DNA from: Cornus controversa
Lineage: Eukaryota > Streptophyta > Magnoliopsida > Cornales > Cornaceae
Assembly: GCA_026545225.1 (NCBI GenBank)
Contig: CM048853.1
Coordinates: 18,230,755-18,294,754, forward strand
Reading direction: 5' to 3'
DNA length: 64,000 nucleotides
Shown piece by piece: positions 23,491 through 36,700 of the stretch; position 1 is the stretch's first letter, and every line of letters starts with the position of its first letter. A program made the translations under genes and the position numbers. The notes beneath the pieces are model-generated. The model saw only the letters and a program-made list of their open reading frames with translations, made no database searches and was not told the origin of the DNA.

Positions 23491-23804
23491 CAATGTTCAC
23501 GAGTAAGACATAACCTTAGTTTTTTCAAAGGTCCCCCAAACATAGAACCCTACCCCATTGCAACTCCTCTCTCTCTCCTTTGCTTTCCTTCAAACTTATG
23601 AATCAAACCCTAGACTCTGTTCATTGCTTTCTCAAACTTACGAATCAAACCCTAGCCACCCAAATACAAACCCTATCTAGCATCTCTGAGGCTATCTCTA
23701 TGTGTGCATCATGAACCATATTCTCTCTCAGTTTCAGGTCTTGGGTTCTCGGAGAAGACGTGGTTATGAGGGCCTCAGTCGTAGGTGAATAGCAAACGCA
23801 GACG

Positions 23805-23882
23805 AAGGACTCTGCTTGCCGTTGCTTCAAGTACATGATCTCCAAGAAGAAGTACATCTTCACCATTGACAACGATTGCTTT
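23805..23882 (+). pseudogene. Fragment of a reversibly glycosylated polypeptide (UDP-arabinopyranose mutase) exon
   Basis: Twenty-six codons read [16 protein letters not shown] and then [10 protein letters not shown]. In the RGP/UAM family this region reads [19 protein letters not shown] followed by DDDCF, where the DDD triplet is the essential motif. Here the Gly after CRCF is Lys and the middle Asp is Asn, so it would not be active. Upstream codons do not match the family. Right after the match is GTATGC, a possible splice donor, so this looks like a genomic exon piece rather than a processed copy. It probably arose by transposon capture or partial duplication. Confidence 0.7.
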
Positions 23883-26800
23883 GTATGCAACTCTTCCTTT
23901 TCTCCTTTATTTCGTTTTTTCAAATTGTCTGGGATACAATCTCTTATGTCTTATTATTATTATTACTTTATTTATTTGATAGTTGATGTGGGCATTGTTT
24001 GAAAGTTTGATTATTGATGTGTTTTATGTTGTGCAGTAGTGAGATCTGGTGTTTCGAATTTCTTCAATTTTCGATTTTTTTGAGGGAATTTGAATTTTTG
24101 TACGATTGGGGTGGTGGGTTTTGATCTTTGTAGGTTTTTAAATGCTTTAATTGTTTTAGATTTTGCCTTTCACTTGGTTCAAATTATTGATTTGTTGATG
24201 CGGGTCTGATATGTGTCTTTTTTGGGGTTATTGCATTTAGATCTGAATTTGTTGCTTGTATTTCGTTGATGCTTTAAAAAAAATTTATTTTTTATTTATT
24301 TTGCTTTTCACTTACTCAAGTTATTGATTTGCTGAGGTGGGTCTGATATGCATCTTTTGTGGGGTTGATGAATTTAGTTCTGGATTTGTTGCTTGTATTT
24401 CGTTTCTCTTTACATTTTTGTATTTTTGCTTATCAAATGAGTTTGAGCTGCACTGCCTTTCTTTCTTTTAAATTCATATTAAGATTTGATCTTCTTGGTT
24501 GCTCGGAGAAGTTCTGATTATCTTGCAACGGAAGGGGAGGGAGGAGAGCTTTTGACTTTTGCATCAATGTATTTTTCTAATTCCCTTTCTTTTAAGAATA
24601 TGAGCCTTTTTTTGGCTTGTGGAAATAATAATCTGCCTATATTTGTAGAATAGTCCATCCCTTTAAAAAATTTCAATTGGTATTTCGTTTTTAAATTGTC
24701 AACTCTGGTTATGGAATTAGAGTGCTTTGAATGCCTTTTTTTATGTTGGGTTTCCTCTGAAAATTTTCAATTGGAATTAGAGTGCTCTGAATGCCTATAT
24801 TTGTAGAAGAGTCCATCCCTTTGATTTTGGGCATGAGTTTGTTTCAAAATGGTGTAAAACAGTAATTGATGTTGGCCCTCATTAGATCATATTTTTCTGT
24901 TTAATTTGTAGAATAGTCCTTTTGCTGGGTTTGTCTCTGATTTTGCTTGTATGGTTTGTTTTAGATTGATTTAATCTTAGTTGGTGCATCGGATTGACCA
25001 TATGGATGAATAAAAGTATATATTTCTATGTGTATCTATAAATTCCCAGGTTGGAACACTTGTTTGATTATATTTGTGAGTCAATTACTGTTTAGGCCTT
25101 GTTTGTCCTTTCTTTGTGCCTCTTGGTTTGGATGGTTTGGATTGTGCTATTTATATCATATGATCAGAATTAGAAATACGATATTATATGATTCCTTCTA
25201 CCTCTTTTGTTAATTTGAAGGTCTTCAGATCATTTCAATGCATGTGATTGTTTCTTTAGCATCATGTCTTACTTCATATTATAATTCTATATATCTTGCT
25301 TGTCATTTTTTATCAAGAAGTATTTGGCACTTAATGCAATTTACTTTACCACAAAATGAGTTTTTACAAAAAAATGTGTTCTGTATGTAGGTGTGAGAGT
25401 TAAAGCTTGCTGATCAGTTTATATGTAATTCCAGATTGATACTACTGCCTATCATTCTCACTAGTAAGATAGTTTGGAGTTCTCTTAGCTTTGGCTTTTT
25501 CTTGAGGTGTGCCCCTTTTGCTACTATATTTTATTTTTTTATATCTATAGTGACTAGGCATTCAACAAAATGGAACATTATTATCCAAATTCACCTGAAC
25601 AAGATCAAACAAATTTATTATTTCTTTATTCTAGTGTTGCTTTCTCCTATTAATAAGCTAATAAAGGGACATGTGGTACTGTTTTGGAGAAAAAGTTCTG
25701 GGCTTAGACTATAATATTGCTTTGAATTTTTCTACTCAACCTGAATACTATTTTTTCTATAATACTTTTTTATGATTGCTGAGAAAATTTTGGGTACTAA
25801 AAGATGAAGTTATATTTTGCTATTTGGATCAATAATGCTCTCTAGGTAGACCTACTTAATATTGGTGGATTGTCAGGGTTTCTATTGAAGAGGTCTGTTG
25901 GTAATTACTAATTACAATAGGGTTGTGTTTAAGTCACATTAGCTTCTAAGTTTTTTGCGTTTTTAGAAACCTGATGTAATTGTACCTCTCTTGACAATTT
26001 GGTGGGCATTTTAATTTGGGTGTTTTTGGAGTCAAAATTTTCTGATGCCCATCTTGCCGAAAGTTCCATTATCTTTTTAATCAAGTTGCCCCAGATTTTC
26101 AGCGTTATAGAATGATATATCTTGCCTAGTATTCTTTAGGGAGATTGAGCTTGAATTAAAAGTTGATTGCTTGAACCTGCTAAATGAATTTTGGACTTGG
26201 TTGGATATGTTTTTTATATGGGATTCATTTATACATTTGTTCAAGGAAATGTGCATATCATATATTGTACATTTTCATTTCATATAATTATATATATCCC
26301 AATATCATGCACATGCTTCAATAATTTTTAGTTATCTACAAAATTTAGTTCTTGGATTATGTTTGTTTAAATTAGGTTGCATGGTAGGAATTTTTGTCTA
26401 AGAGTTTGTTTGTTCTTTTTTTTTTTTTTTGTGGCACATCAGTCTATTAGACTCTTTTGAAATGATTTATTTATTTATATTGATAATTGTTATCATGTTT
26501 TGCAGCTTCAAATCCCTCATTTGAAGAGGAGTCCAGAGCCCTTTGACGAAAGATAATCAATTCCTTGTTAGAAAGAAAAGTCTTGTTATGATTATATGGA
26601 AAATTTATTTTGTCCGGTTGTGTGTGTGTCTGTGTGTGTATATATATATATAATTATTTGTGATTAGAAGATTGTATATATTTGTTTGATCTTTGAATTT
26701 GGGTTTGTCTTAGATATCATACAGATGACTTGAGTAGCTAGGAAGGAATATTGCAGGTTTAATATTCCACCAAATATTGTGGATAATGGTAGCATAGCAC

Positions 26801-27609
26801 TCACTGATAGTAGAATCTTTAGATAAATCCTTTGACCAAAAGAATGGATCAAAGCACCTTCTAAACATTAAGTGGCTATTTATTCTCTCCTTTGTACTAG
26901 AGGATCTGCCGATGATATCATTTCTCATTTTCAAAAAGAGTTCAGAGAGTTTGAGTCCTGTTAGAGGGCATTATTATATTGTAGGTCCGAAATTTGGAGA
27001 GTAAAAAATGGTGATCACATTATTCAATGATCTTTTACTTGGTTTGCAACCTTTATTTGTTTGGTTAAAAAGGAGTAAAAAAAATGAAATATTTATAGTT
27101 CCACTATATCGCTAAATGCCAAAATGTTAAGTTCAAATTAACTTCAAATTTTTAATATCTGATCACTTACAAGTTGATTTTCATTTTCTTTACAATCAGA
27201 AAGGTGAAGTAATGATATGCACATGGGTGGGTAATAACTAATCAGTACAAACAAATGAGATTATATATATATCTATAGATCATCTTCAGCACAGTGGAAA
27301 AATTTGAACAAAATGTAAAGCAACAACAGAGATGTACATGGGATGGGTAATCAGTATAATCATCAGCTTCTATAATAATTCAAACTGATGATGAAAACAC
27401 TGGAAGAGAAGAATATTCAAGTTCAAGAAAAAGAGAAAAAGGATAAGAGTGCCTCCAATATCATCCAGCTGAGTTGTTTCATAATAACTTTGCAACAACA
27501 TTTGAGGTCTGACTACATAATTGTAGTCACCTTCATAAACAAAAGGGAAAACAAAATTGAAAAAAGAAAAAAGATGCACAACCAACTCATTTCAATTTTA
27601 GAGTGTGAG
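23883..27609. other. T-rich intron-like intergenic region
   Basis: Follows the RGP fragment and ends at the stop codon of the ARM gene, so it includes that gene's 3' UTR on the - strand. It has a tandem duplication of about 135 bp (about 24165-24290 and 24300-24420, sharing TTATTGATTTG and TGTTGCTTGTATTTCGTT), a second repeated phrase (GGAATTAGAGTGCT at 24714 and 24774) and a GT/TA microsatellite at about 26617-26652. Positions 26700-27080 hold a broken, possibly retroelement-derived stretch that I cannot assign. No further gene is recognised. Confidence 0.4.
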
Positions 27610-27733
27610 CTACAAGTTGTAATTATCAACACCAAGATCTCTGAGTGCATCAATAGCAGCATCCTTGCAGCTTTCATGGTTTTCCTTGGCCTTCCTTATG
27701 AGCTTCTCAATACCATTACTAAGCAAAATAGTT
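27610..27733 (-). CDS. ARMC6-like exon 8 (last)
   Basis: 124 nt after acceptor GTGCAG. The first A completes the Arg codon of exon 7, then TILLSNGIEKLIRKAKENHE and on to LRDLGVDNYNL and TAG at 27612-27610. It lies 5.9 kb from exon 7, but the joint restores the family sequence exactly. Confidence 0.88.
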
Positions 27734-30700
27734 CTGCACAATGAAAAAGTTGTTTCACCATTATAATTTTGTCATCAGATAATTCCTCTAACTCTGCCTA
27801 TCTTTACATCAGTCTGTTCCAAAAATTAATGGAAAAATTACATTGACCTCCCCCGTGTTTTGAATAATTACACTAACCTCTCCTATCAGAGACATCTGTT
27901 AACAGTATAAATGAATTTACTATTTTACCCTCTGGCTTATATAGTACTGTTTTGCTCTTGTCAAGTCAAATCTGTTAAAAGACCAAGCTACACTTTTGTT
28001 CTTTCACGAGGGAAGCAAGTTACCATTATGTATAGTTAATATGCAAGTTAAATATATAATACATATTTTACTAACTATAAAATATATACTAAATAAAGTT
28101 ATAAAAAAAGGGATAAGGGATAAATGAGATATATATTTGTTTAGATTTCTATATTATCTCTCAAAAATCTCGGTTTGAAACTTTCTATTCCTTATGGGCA
28201 AAAAAACAAAAGAAAAAAAAAATTCATTCAATTAGCTTGTTTAATTTCCGTTAGCCTAATCCATCGCATCAAACACCCTAACACTGATATACAATAATTA
28301 TACCACACTATATCTATATATATGTATATATATATATGCATGTATAACAACTCCATTGTACTTTTGTAGAGGGTGTCTGATGTGTAAAATCCATCAGAAT
28401 TAATAATAAAACCATCATCACTCAATGTAATCTTTCAAGACTACCAATTGCTTCTGCTCAATCATAATTTTATATAGCATAAATGCCTTATTTTTGGTGT
28501 AAATCAAACAACACATGGGTATTAAAGTAATTTAGTCTCTGTAAGTGAGGGTTATATTGTCTTTGCATTGTTTATAAGGGCATTTATGGTACTTCACTTG
28601 TTCATTTTGTTGACATCAGCAAAAAGTGTCTTTTGACTTGCATTGATCGTTAGAAAAAGGGGAAATTTGTTACAAAAGTCAAAACCTTGTCAGTGTAATT
28701 ATTCAAAGCATAGGGGGGAGGACAGTGTAATTATGCCAAACCTCATGAGAGGTCAATGTAAATTTTCAAAAAAAAAATTGAAAAAAAGATACAAAAAAAA
28801 AAAAAAATTGCCTAAAGTAGCCGGAAGTTGGTGTGAAACTTTTAGGATGTTTGGACAAGTAAGATAGAAATGGAATGAAAGGATCACATCAAATAATTCA
28901 AAAATAAGTAAGCCTATGTAGTGTCCGACATGTGTAAATAAATTTATGGATAGGACACGTGACCATGGTGTGTTTATGTAGTGTCTGACATATATCCATA
29001 AATTTAAAAACAATTATTATTATTGTCGTGGAGTAGATTCAATTGTGTAGTTTTTTAAATGATAAATTAATTATTTTTACATTAATTATTACGATTTAAG
29101 AATTTTTCATTGTTAGATTGATGAAAATAAATATTACTCTTAAAAAATAGGATCATATATATAAAAAAGATATATTTATTAGTCGCCGTGTTCGTATCAT
29201 AATTTTTTACAATTTCTCGTGTCGTTGTGTCCGTGTCATATCGTATCTATGTTCCGTATCCGTATCTGTGCTTCTTAGCCAACCGTCATTACCCCTACCA
29301 CAACCACCTCTGTGGCTTACCCTTAACCACTAATAACCTGCTATATATATAACAAAAACACACATACACCTCTCTCAATCAAGGTTTATGGAATGTCTCT
29401 CTCTTCCAACTCTCTCTATATAATCTGTATATGCACAACCTATTATATGCATAAACACACCATCCTTCTACTTGTTGTTTGTCTGACCCAATCAATAAGA
29501 CCCAAATCAATGATCAAACCTGCTGATGTCTGTAATTTGGGGCAGAAAACTAGACCAAACATGTCCACACACATACACACCTTCCTTTTCTGTAAGTTTG
29601 GGAACACATCACAACTACAAAGTTCGATAAAATAATTCAAGACTTCGCTGCGAATCTCCTTATATACACACACAAACACACACACGCACGTCACAATACA
29701 CCTCCCTATTATGGTTCTTTGGGAATCTCGATTTCTTAGATTGTTTTTTTTTTAATTTGATTTGTTATAAAGATGTTTTTTTTTTTTTATTGTGATGTGT
29801 TTTTGATGTTCTGCTACGAGTCTCCCATGAAAAAGATGAATCAGATGTGAGAGAGATAGGCCGGGTTGATTGGTGTTAGAAACAGAGCAAATTTATGCAT
29901 GTTCATGAGTTAGTTCATTTTACCAAAACGCCCATTTTGGCTTCTTATATACTATATTCCAGTATATATGCATCTTATATATGCATTTGAAGCTATATTA
30001 CTTGTTTGCATTCGAGTTTCCTCAGTCAGTCATTGCTTTCATTCCATTTTTGAAAGATTGTTTGGCGTTCCATAGATTTAGCAACGCAAAACATGTCTCT
30101 ATACTTACTAGTTCATCTTTGGTAGATGATTATTCTCTTTTAATGGCAACCAACAGTGCAAGTAAAGTTCATAGGCCTACAGGTCTTTATACTTCCTTGA
30201 TCACAAGTAAAGTTTCACAGGCATGGACTATGCACTCACATCTAGTGCTCATTATAGTGCTGATTTTGGAAAGGGTTAGAACTCCATTTTTTTATATATG
30301 TAAATTTCAATTGAAATAGGCGACCGGCAACGCAATATTTTTGCCATCAAGATTTGTGCCATTGGCAAATATGGCTCAGGTCTTAAGAGAAACAATACTT
30401 CAATTGCATTTATTCATGAATTCAGGTTCAAATCTCGGATTTGTTGTCATTGGATAATCAACGAGTGCAAATGCACCACTAACTCACATTGAATAGGGAT
30501 GGCAATGGAGCTGTTGCTAGTGGTGGGTGGAGAGAGAGAAGCAGTGGGCGGTTGTTGGTGAAGAGAGAGAGAGAGAAGGGGTGGGTGGAGAGAGAAAAAA
30601 GAGAGGGGGAGAGAGAAGGGAGTGCATGAAATAAGGTCTTTTTGTAATTTGGTGTCATTGTAAGGGTAATGACGTCATTTCAGAGAGGTTGATGGAAATT

Positions 30701-33700
30701 TTGGTCACTACAACCAATTATTTTGACGGAACTAATGGAATTTTGCACGGAGGGGGGTCTTTGTAATCACACACCAAACCTTAAGGGAACACGGTGCAAT
30801 TTTTTGCATAAGTTTCATCTATGTGTAATTAGGGCAAACCTCAAGGAAGGTCATTGTATTTTACCCTAAAAATAATAATGAGTAATAAATAAATAATAAT
30901 AAATAAAATGCTACTTACTCTCCTTATTTCTAATAATGCTTTCGACAAGAGCAATGTTGATTTGTCCCCTTTTTGTCTCTTCCATATCCTTTTAACCAAA
31001 CTCCGCTCTTGGAGAGGGTGTATAACTTTAATATTTAAATTCAGTCAACACGCCCCCTCACATGTATCCTTCTTTTAGTCCAACACAAGTTTCAATTTTA
31101 ATTATCAGAGTGACGGTGAAGTTCGAACTCATGACCTTACTTGCTCTGATATCATGTTAACCACCATTTACTCTAAGAGCTTAAGTTGTTAGAGAGGGAG
31201 TAACATTAATATTTAAGTCCTTCAACACATTAAATAAAGAAGAGATTGATCAAGTGGATTTGGGTCTAAAGGAAGGGAAAGCTCCAAACCCAGATGGATT
31301 TTCCTAATTCCTTCTTCAAGAAAACCTGGACCATGATTCAGATAAAGTTGCTCATGTCATTCTCTCCTTTTCCACTGGTTTCTTATTGAGGGAGGTGAAG
31401 ATTAACAGTTATTTCCCTTGTTCCTTAGAAGTTTAACCCTTCCTCCCTAGGGGACTTTAGGCCCATATCATGCTGCAATATCATATATTATATAATCTCT
31501 AAGATCATTGAAAATAGAATCAAGAACATCCTCCCCCATTGTATCAGTGACAATCAGAATGCCTTTGTTCAAGACAAAAGGTCACTGAAAATATTTTGTT
31601 ACTCCAAGAACGAATGAAGGGATACCACAAGGAAGGAGGCAGCCCTAGATGTGGCTTAAAGGCTTTTTTTTTTAAAGGTGAGGTGTGGCTTAAAGGTTGA
31701 TATCAGAAAGGCATATAATACTATAGAGTGGCGATTCTCGATGACCGTGTTGAAGTAAATGTCCTATAAATGTCATGGGGAAAATTCAGAAATGCATCTC
31801 TAATCCCACATTTTCCATCTCCATTAATGCAGAATTAAATAGGTTTTTTTGCTAGCTCCAGAGGTCTGAGGTAGGGGGACCGCCTGTCCCCCCATTTGTT
31901 TGTTATTGTTATGAAAGTACCAAGAGGCATGTCTAAGGAAGCTTCAAAAAATCCAAATTTCAAATTTCACTGAAGTGTGACAAACCCAGCATCATTAGCA
32001 TCTGTTTTGCAGATGATAACTAATTTTTTGGGCAGGGAAACATTAAGCTATGGGAGTTGTTGGAGGAACTCTAAACCTGTTCAGTAGATGGACCAGAAAT
32101 CTCTAGTTTTCCTCGCAAGAGTCAAAAATGAAGACAGCTGATTTTTCACCATGATGGTTTTTCCAAACGTTCACTCCCGATGAGACATCTGGGAGTACCT
32201 TGATCTCTTCCAAGCTAAGGTCTGTTCAATCATCAATACAAGGCTTTTGCGAAGAGAATCATTAAGAGAGTTGAATTATGGACTATACATTTTCTGTCCT
32301 ATGCTGGGAGGTTACAGCAGATAAGGTTGGTAATATTCTTGATCCAGGTGTACTGGAGTGCTGTGTTTGTTCTCCCCAAAAGAGTGACTGAAGATATCAA
32401 CAAAATCCCTGAGAAGATTCTTCTGGAAAGGGTCATCTTTGGGAGGATTTGTTTTTAACTACTAAGGAGGGAGGAATGATTGAGGACTTGGCTCTTGGAA
32501 CTATGCTGCCATTACCAAACACCTCTGGAATTTGTGTCCCAATCGACCAGTATTACTTGAGAGGCAGAAGCACATGGTCCTTAAAAGCTAGTGGGAACTG
32601 CTCTCGGTGGTGGAAACAGCTGCTTAAGATGAGAGGTAAGGCTAAAGCTCATTTTAAACGCATCATAGGTACTGGGGAACACACCTTTTTTTGGTATGAT
32701 AACTGACATCCAGATGGGCCTATCGTGTTGTCAAAAGGGGAGGAAGTTATAGAGCAATCGGGTCTTGAGAAGCAGGCTATTGTTTCTCAGTTACTTAGCT
32801 ACGGGGGCCTTCTTTTGATCTTAAAGCCGAGATCCCTCAGTCTTTTACGCCAAATCCTCAGATCATGGACAAGGTGGTTTGGTCTCCTACCTAAGAAGCA
32901 TGGATACGGACACGGGACAAGGGACACGGACATGATACAACACGGATACGCCAATCCAATACTAAAAAAGTAGGACACGGACACGACATGTACACGGCTA
33001 ATATAAAATTATAAATATTAAATTTGCATTTATATATCTATTGATTAAGACAATAATAGAACTTTAATTAATTTATAATTTCTATACTAAAGTTACATAA
33101 GTTGAAGATGAAACTATTCGAATGTCAAAAAGAAAATATTATATTATAGATGATATTGTCATTATAGTTATATTTTTGTTCATCACATATTGTGGCATAT
33201 GTTTAATGTCAATTTTTAAAGAAAAAGAAGTTGGACACTTTGATGTATGATCAAAATGTTGTTTCTAGGACTATCATTTGTTTGTTTTATATAAGACGAA
33301 GAGTGTAGGATGTGTTGGTCAAGTTTTCGGACTGTGTCGACCAAGTGTCGGAGATGTGTCGGCCAAGTGTCCAAGATGTGTCGGCCGAGTGTCTGAAATA
33401 ATAAAATTTATTTTTAGATTATGGACACGGTCATGAAGTGTTGAAAACGTGTCCAAGAGTGCCCATGAAGTGTTGGTGTCTGACATGGACACAGAACCTT
33501 CGTAGAAGTGTCTGTGCTTCTTAGGTTCATGGCTTTGAGTTAAGTATCATACAAGTCCTATCCTAGTTAAACTTCTAAAAGCATAACCAGAAAAATGTAC
33601 ATTATAACCTTATGATATGCAGGGGAGGGGAAGAGGGATCATGAATATGAAAAGTCTTGCCTGTTTTCTGGGTTCCTAACCACAAGATTTCTGATCATCA

Positions 33701-36700
33701 TACAGGAATTCCTTTGCATTTGAGGTGCTCCAGGAAACTGCTGCATGGCTTGGATAGCTAGGTCCCCTGCTCCAGCTTCAATGGCACGAGCAGCATTGTG
33801 TGGGGATCTTAAGGAGAGTGTACATATAATTGACATAACCTGTACCACAAGGAAAGCATTTAACCATATAGATAAAACTCTCCACATAAGCTAAGGGAAA
33901 GCTAATCGGAAACTGCATAATCTAATTGCTGACAAAAGGGGCTAAACTTGACCAGAGGATCAAATAAATCACATGTTCATTCATTAGCACACATGACCAA
34001 CAACCAGTATTGTTTTCAATAAGAGAAGGATCTATTGCTTGTTTGACACAGACAGGTTTTTCACCGAGTTCTTTAATGATGAATCCCTTGTACGTGTAAG
34101 AATGACACCCATCTTGAAAGTAATATCTACTAGATGGTCAGTAGTTATCTAGACCCTGCATTTTATTTAACAAAATAACGCCGCGAATGTGACTACAACT
34201 AAAATTAAAATACTAGCAGAAATCCAATCAGAACCTCAGTCGCATGTGCTAACAGGGAATATTTGTATAAATTTTAACTTCTTACCTCTTGCAGAACAGA
34301 TGGATCATCAGAAAATCTGGCTGAGAGTTTGATTAGCCTATCCATTCCTTCCTTTTCAACAATAGTGTTCTTATTTGCATCACTTCCTGCCAACTAATCA
34401 AGCATTTCATTTCAGGGTGTAGCCAAAAGAAAACCAAGTGCAACGTTTCAGGGTTGCTTCAATGCTTTAACAAGCAGTAATGATTAGAAGTTTATACATA
34501 ACATTCTGAATCGACAACTGAGAAGGCTACAAACTTTAGACAATTAGCGGTTCATTTTTATCATAAATTATATGGCTGGTGATATACAAATGTCTGCAAA
34601 AAGTGAGAAATGTTTCATCTAGATGATCCTGAAATAGAATTCAATCATGTATTAAAGCATTGGCTTATTTATGGCAGTGCCAATAACAATATGTAATCAC
34701 TTCTAAAATCTTTGGGAACTAAATGAAAACTGAACTAGCACTTCCTTTCTCCCATGCAATAGCAAGGAAGAAAATGTATTGTATTATGTTCCCATTAACC
34801 CTAACATAGGAAATAAACAAATTCATTAACTCTACACAAGTGTCACAACACTCACAATTGCGCGTTACTAATAAGTTTAAGGGAATGAATACAAATTAAG
34901 AATCTTACAGTAGTTCAAAAAACCCAAATCGCATGAGATCTTGAATTTTCTTTTCTTCATCTCTTTAAAGTTAGGAATCAAACAGAACATTAAAGAATAA
35001 TAGAACACAGTCCTCTCATACAAGTAGAGAAAGAGAATAAAACAAAACAGCCTTTCGTACAAGACCATTTGTGCTGTCAAAGCATGCCATGAAATCTTTA
35101 TTTCATGAATATGAAAAATATATATGTCAAAATTTGAATAGAAGTGATGGATTCAGATTTGAACCTTCGACAATAAAGAACAGCAAGCTCTAGCAACAGT
35201 TTTGTTTCCCTGTTCAGCACTGTCATCAATACATTTGAGAACTGCATCTATACCACCGTTTTCGGCAACAGATCTACATATTTCATCCTGCAGCCAGTAA
35301 GTCAACAGAAGTGAACATATAGCCAAAATAAATCTGATAGAAGAAAAAATATGAAAGTCATTTTTCTTCTCAAAGATACTCTCAACTGTAGTTGTCATCA
35401 GAAAGTATCAGCAACACTGTAGTAGTATTTATAGTTATGGAGATGTTAACCCCAACAGCTTCCTCCAGTTTCCCTGATACTTGTTTATAAACTTTTTCAC
35501 ACACACACACATATATATATAGCATGTCGATTTCAAATAGTTGGTGGCAAGGCAAGATGAGTTTTGATGTTAAAGCATAGTACGACTTAACTAACAAGAA
35601 CAACAGAAATAAGAAACAACTAAGAATAACAGTGGCAGCAGAGAGATAAATAGCAAGATTTGAATCTACATAAAAACTATAATGACAAAATGAATCCGAT
35701 ATTTCATGCAACATCATCTGTTTAACACAAACGCCTCCATATGTAGGAGCAAACTTACATTGACAGCAACAGCCTTTAAAGCAATGCTAGCTGATACTAG
35801 ACTTGGTGAACTGAGCCCTTCATGAAGTGTTTCCACAAGAGCTTGTGCAATCCCAATTTTCGCAAATCTTCGGGCATAACCATAAACCTACAGTTTGTCA
35901 TATCAAGTTACATTGAGAGAGATGCAGTTTATGAGTTTTGATCGTTCAAACCCAATATTGTGACATGGATTTTAGCCAAAGTTCCCCCAAGCACCCACCC
36001 TCCGAGCAAAATAAACCCTACGAAGGATTTTTATGTTGAATCTGTCATTGTATATGATCTTTAAGTTGAGCAAAATGTGCACTCAATGATTCTTACTTGG
36101 GAAGCCACAACACGATTATCATCAGGTGTTAATAAGACACGTATAGCATCATATAGACTATGGATGCTCCCGTTTTGGTGATCCCTCAAAAGTTGGATTA
36201 TGAGCTCATCAATTTTCAGGTCCATGAATGACTCCTTAAGAATCTCATTGCCAGTTGCAGCAGCAGCAACAACAGAAAAACCACTATTCAAGATGTTTAA
36301 ATCTTGACGCCCATGTATTAGAATGTCCACTACAATCTTTGATCCACCACTCTTCTGAAATGTATTAGTACTTTGAACATCTGCAAATGACAAAAATGCA
36401 CATGTTACACAAAATCTATTGAGAGTTGCACAACGGAAGCTTTGATACCGAATAAAATTTGTCTGGAAGTACATGTATTCACAAATTTAATAGACCTAGA
36501 GGATGGCGTGAATAGATCTTGACTTCTTTTGTCGATTAATTAATTTTCAATTAACCAAATTAAGCAAACTATATGTCAATCAATCAATCAAACCACAAAG
36601 CAAAAGTGTAGTAGTTAAAAAAAAGTAGAAGAGAGTCAAGCTCTTTTTACATCAGAAACAGAAATTGGGGAAAAAACTCTAGATTGCAGTCCTATACGAA

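Noticed and set aside
33839-33887. Extension of ARM exon 7 upstream to an in-frame ATG
   Set aside because: The CAG acceptor at 33840 and phase-0 joint to exon 6 explain the protein, and the extension is intron.
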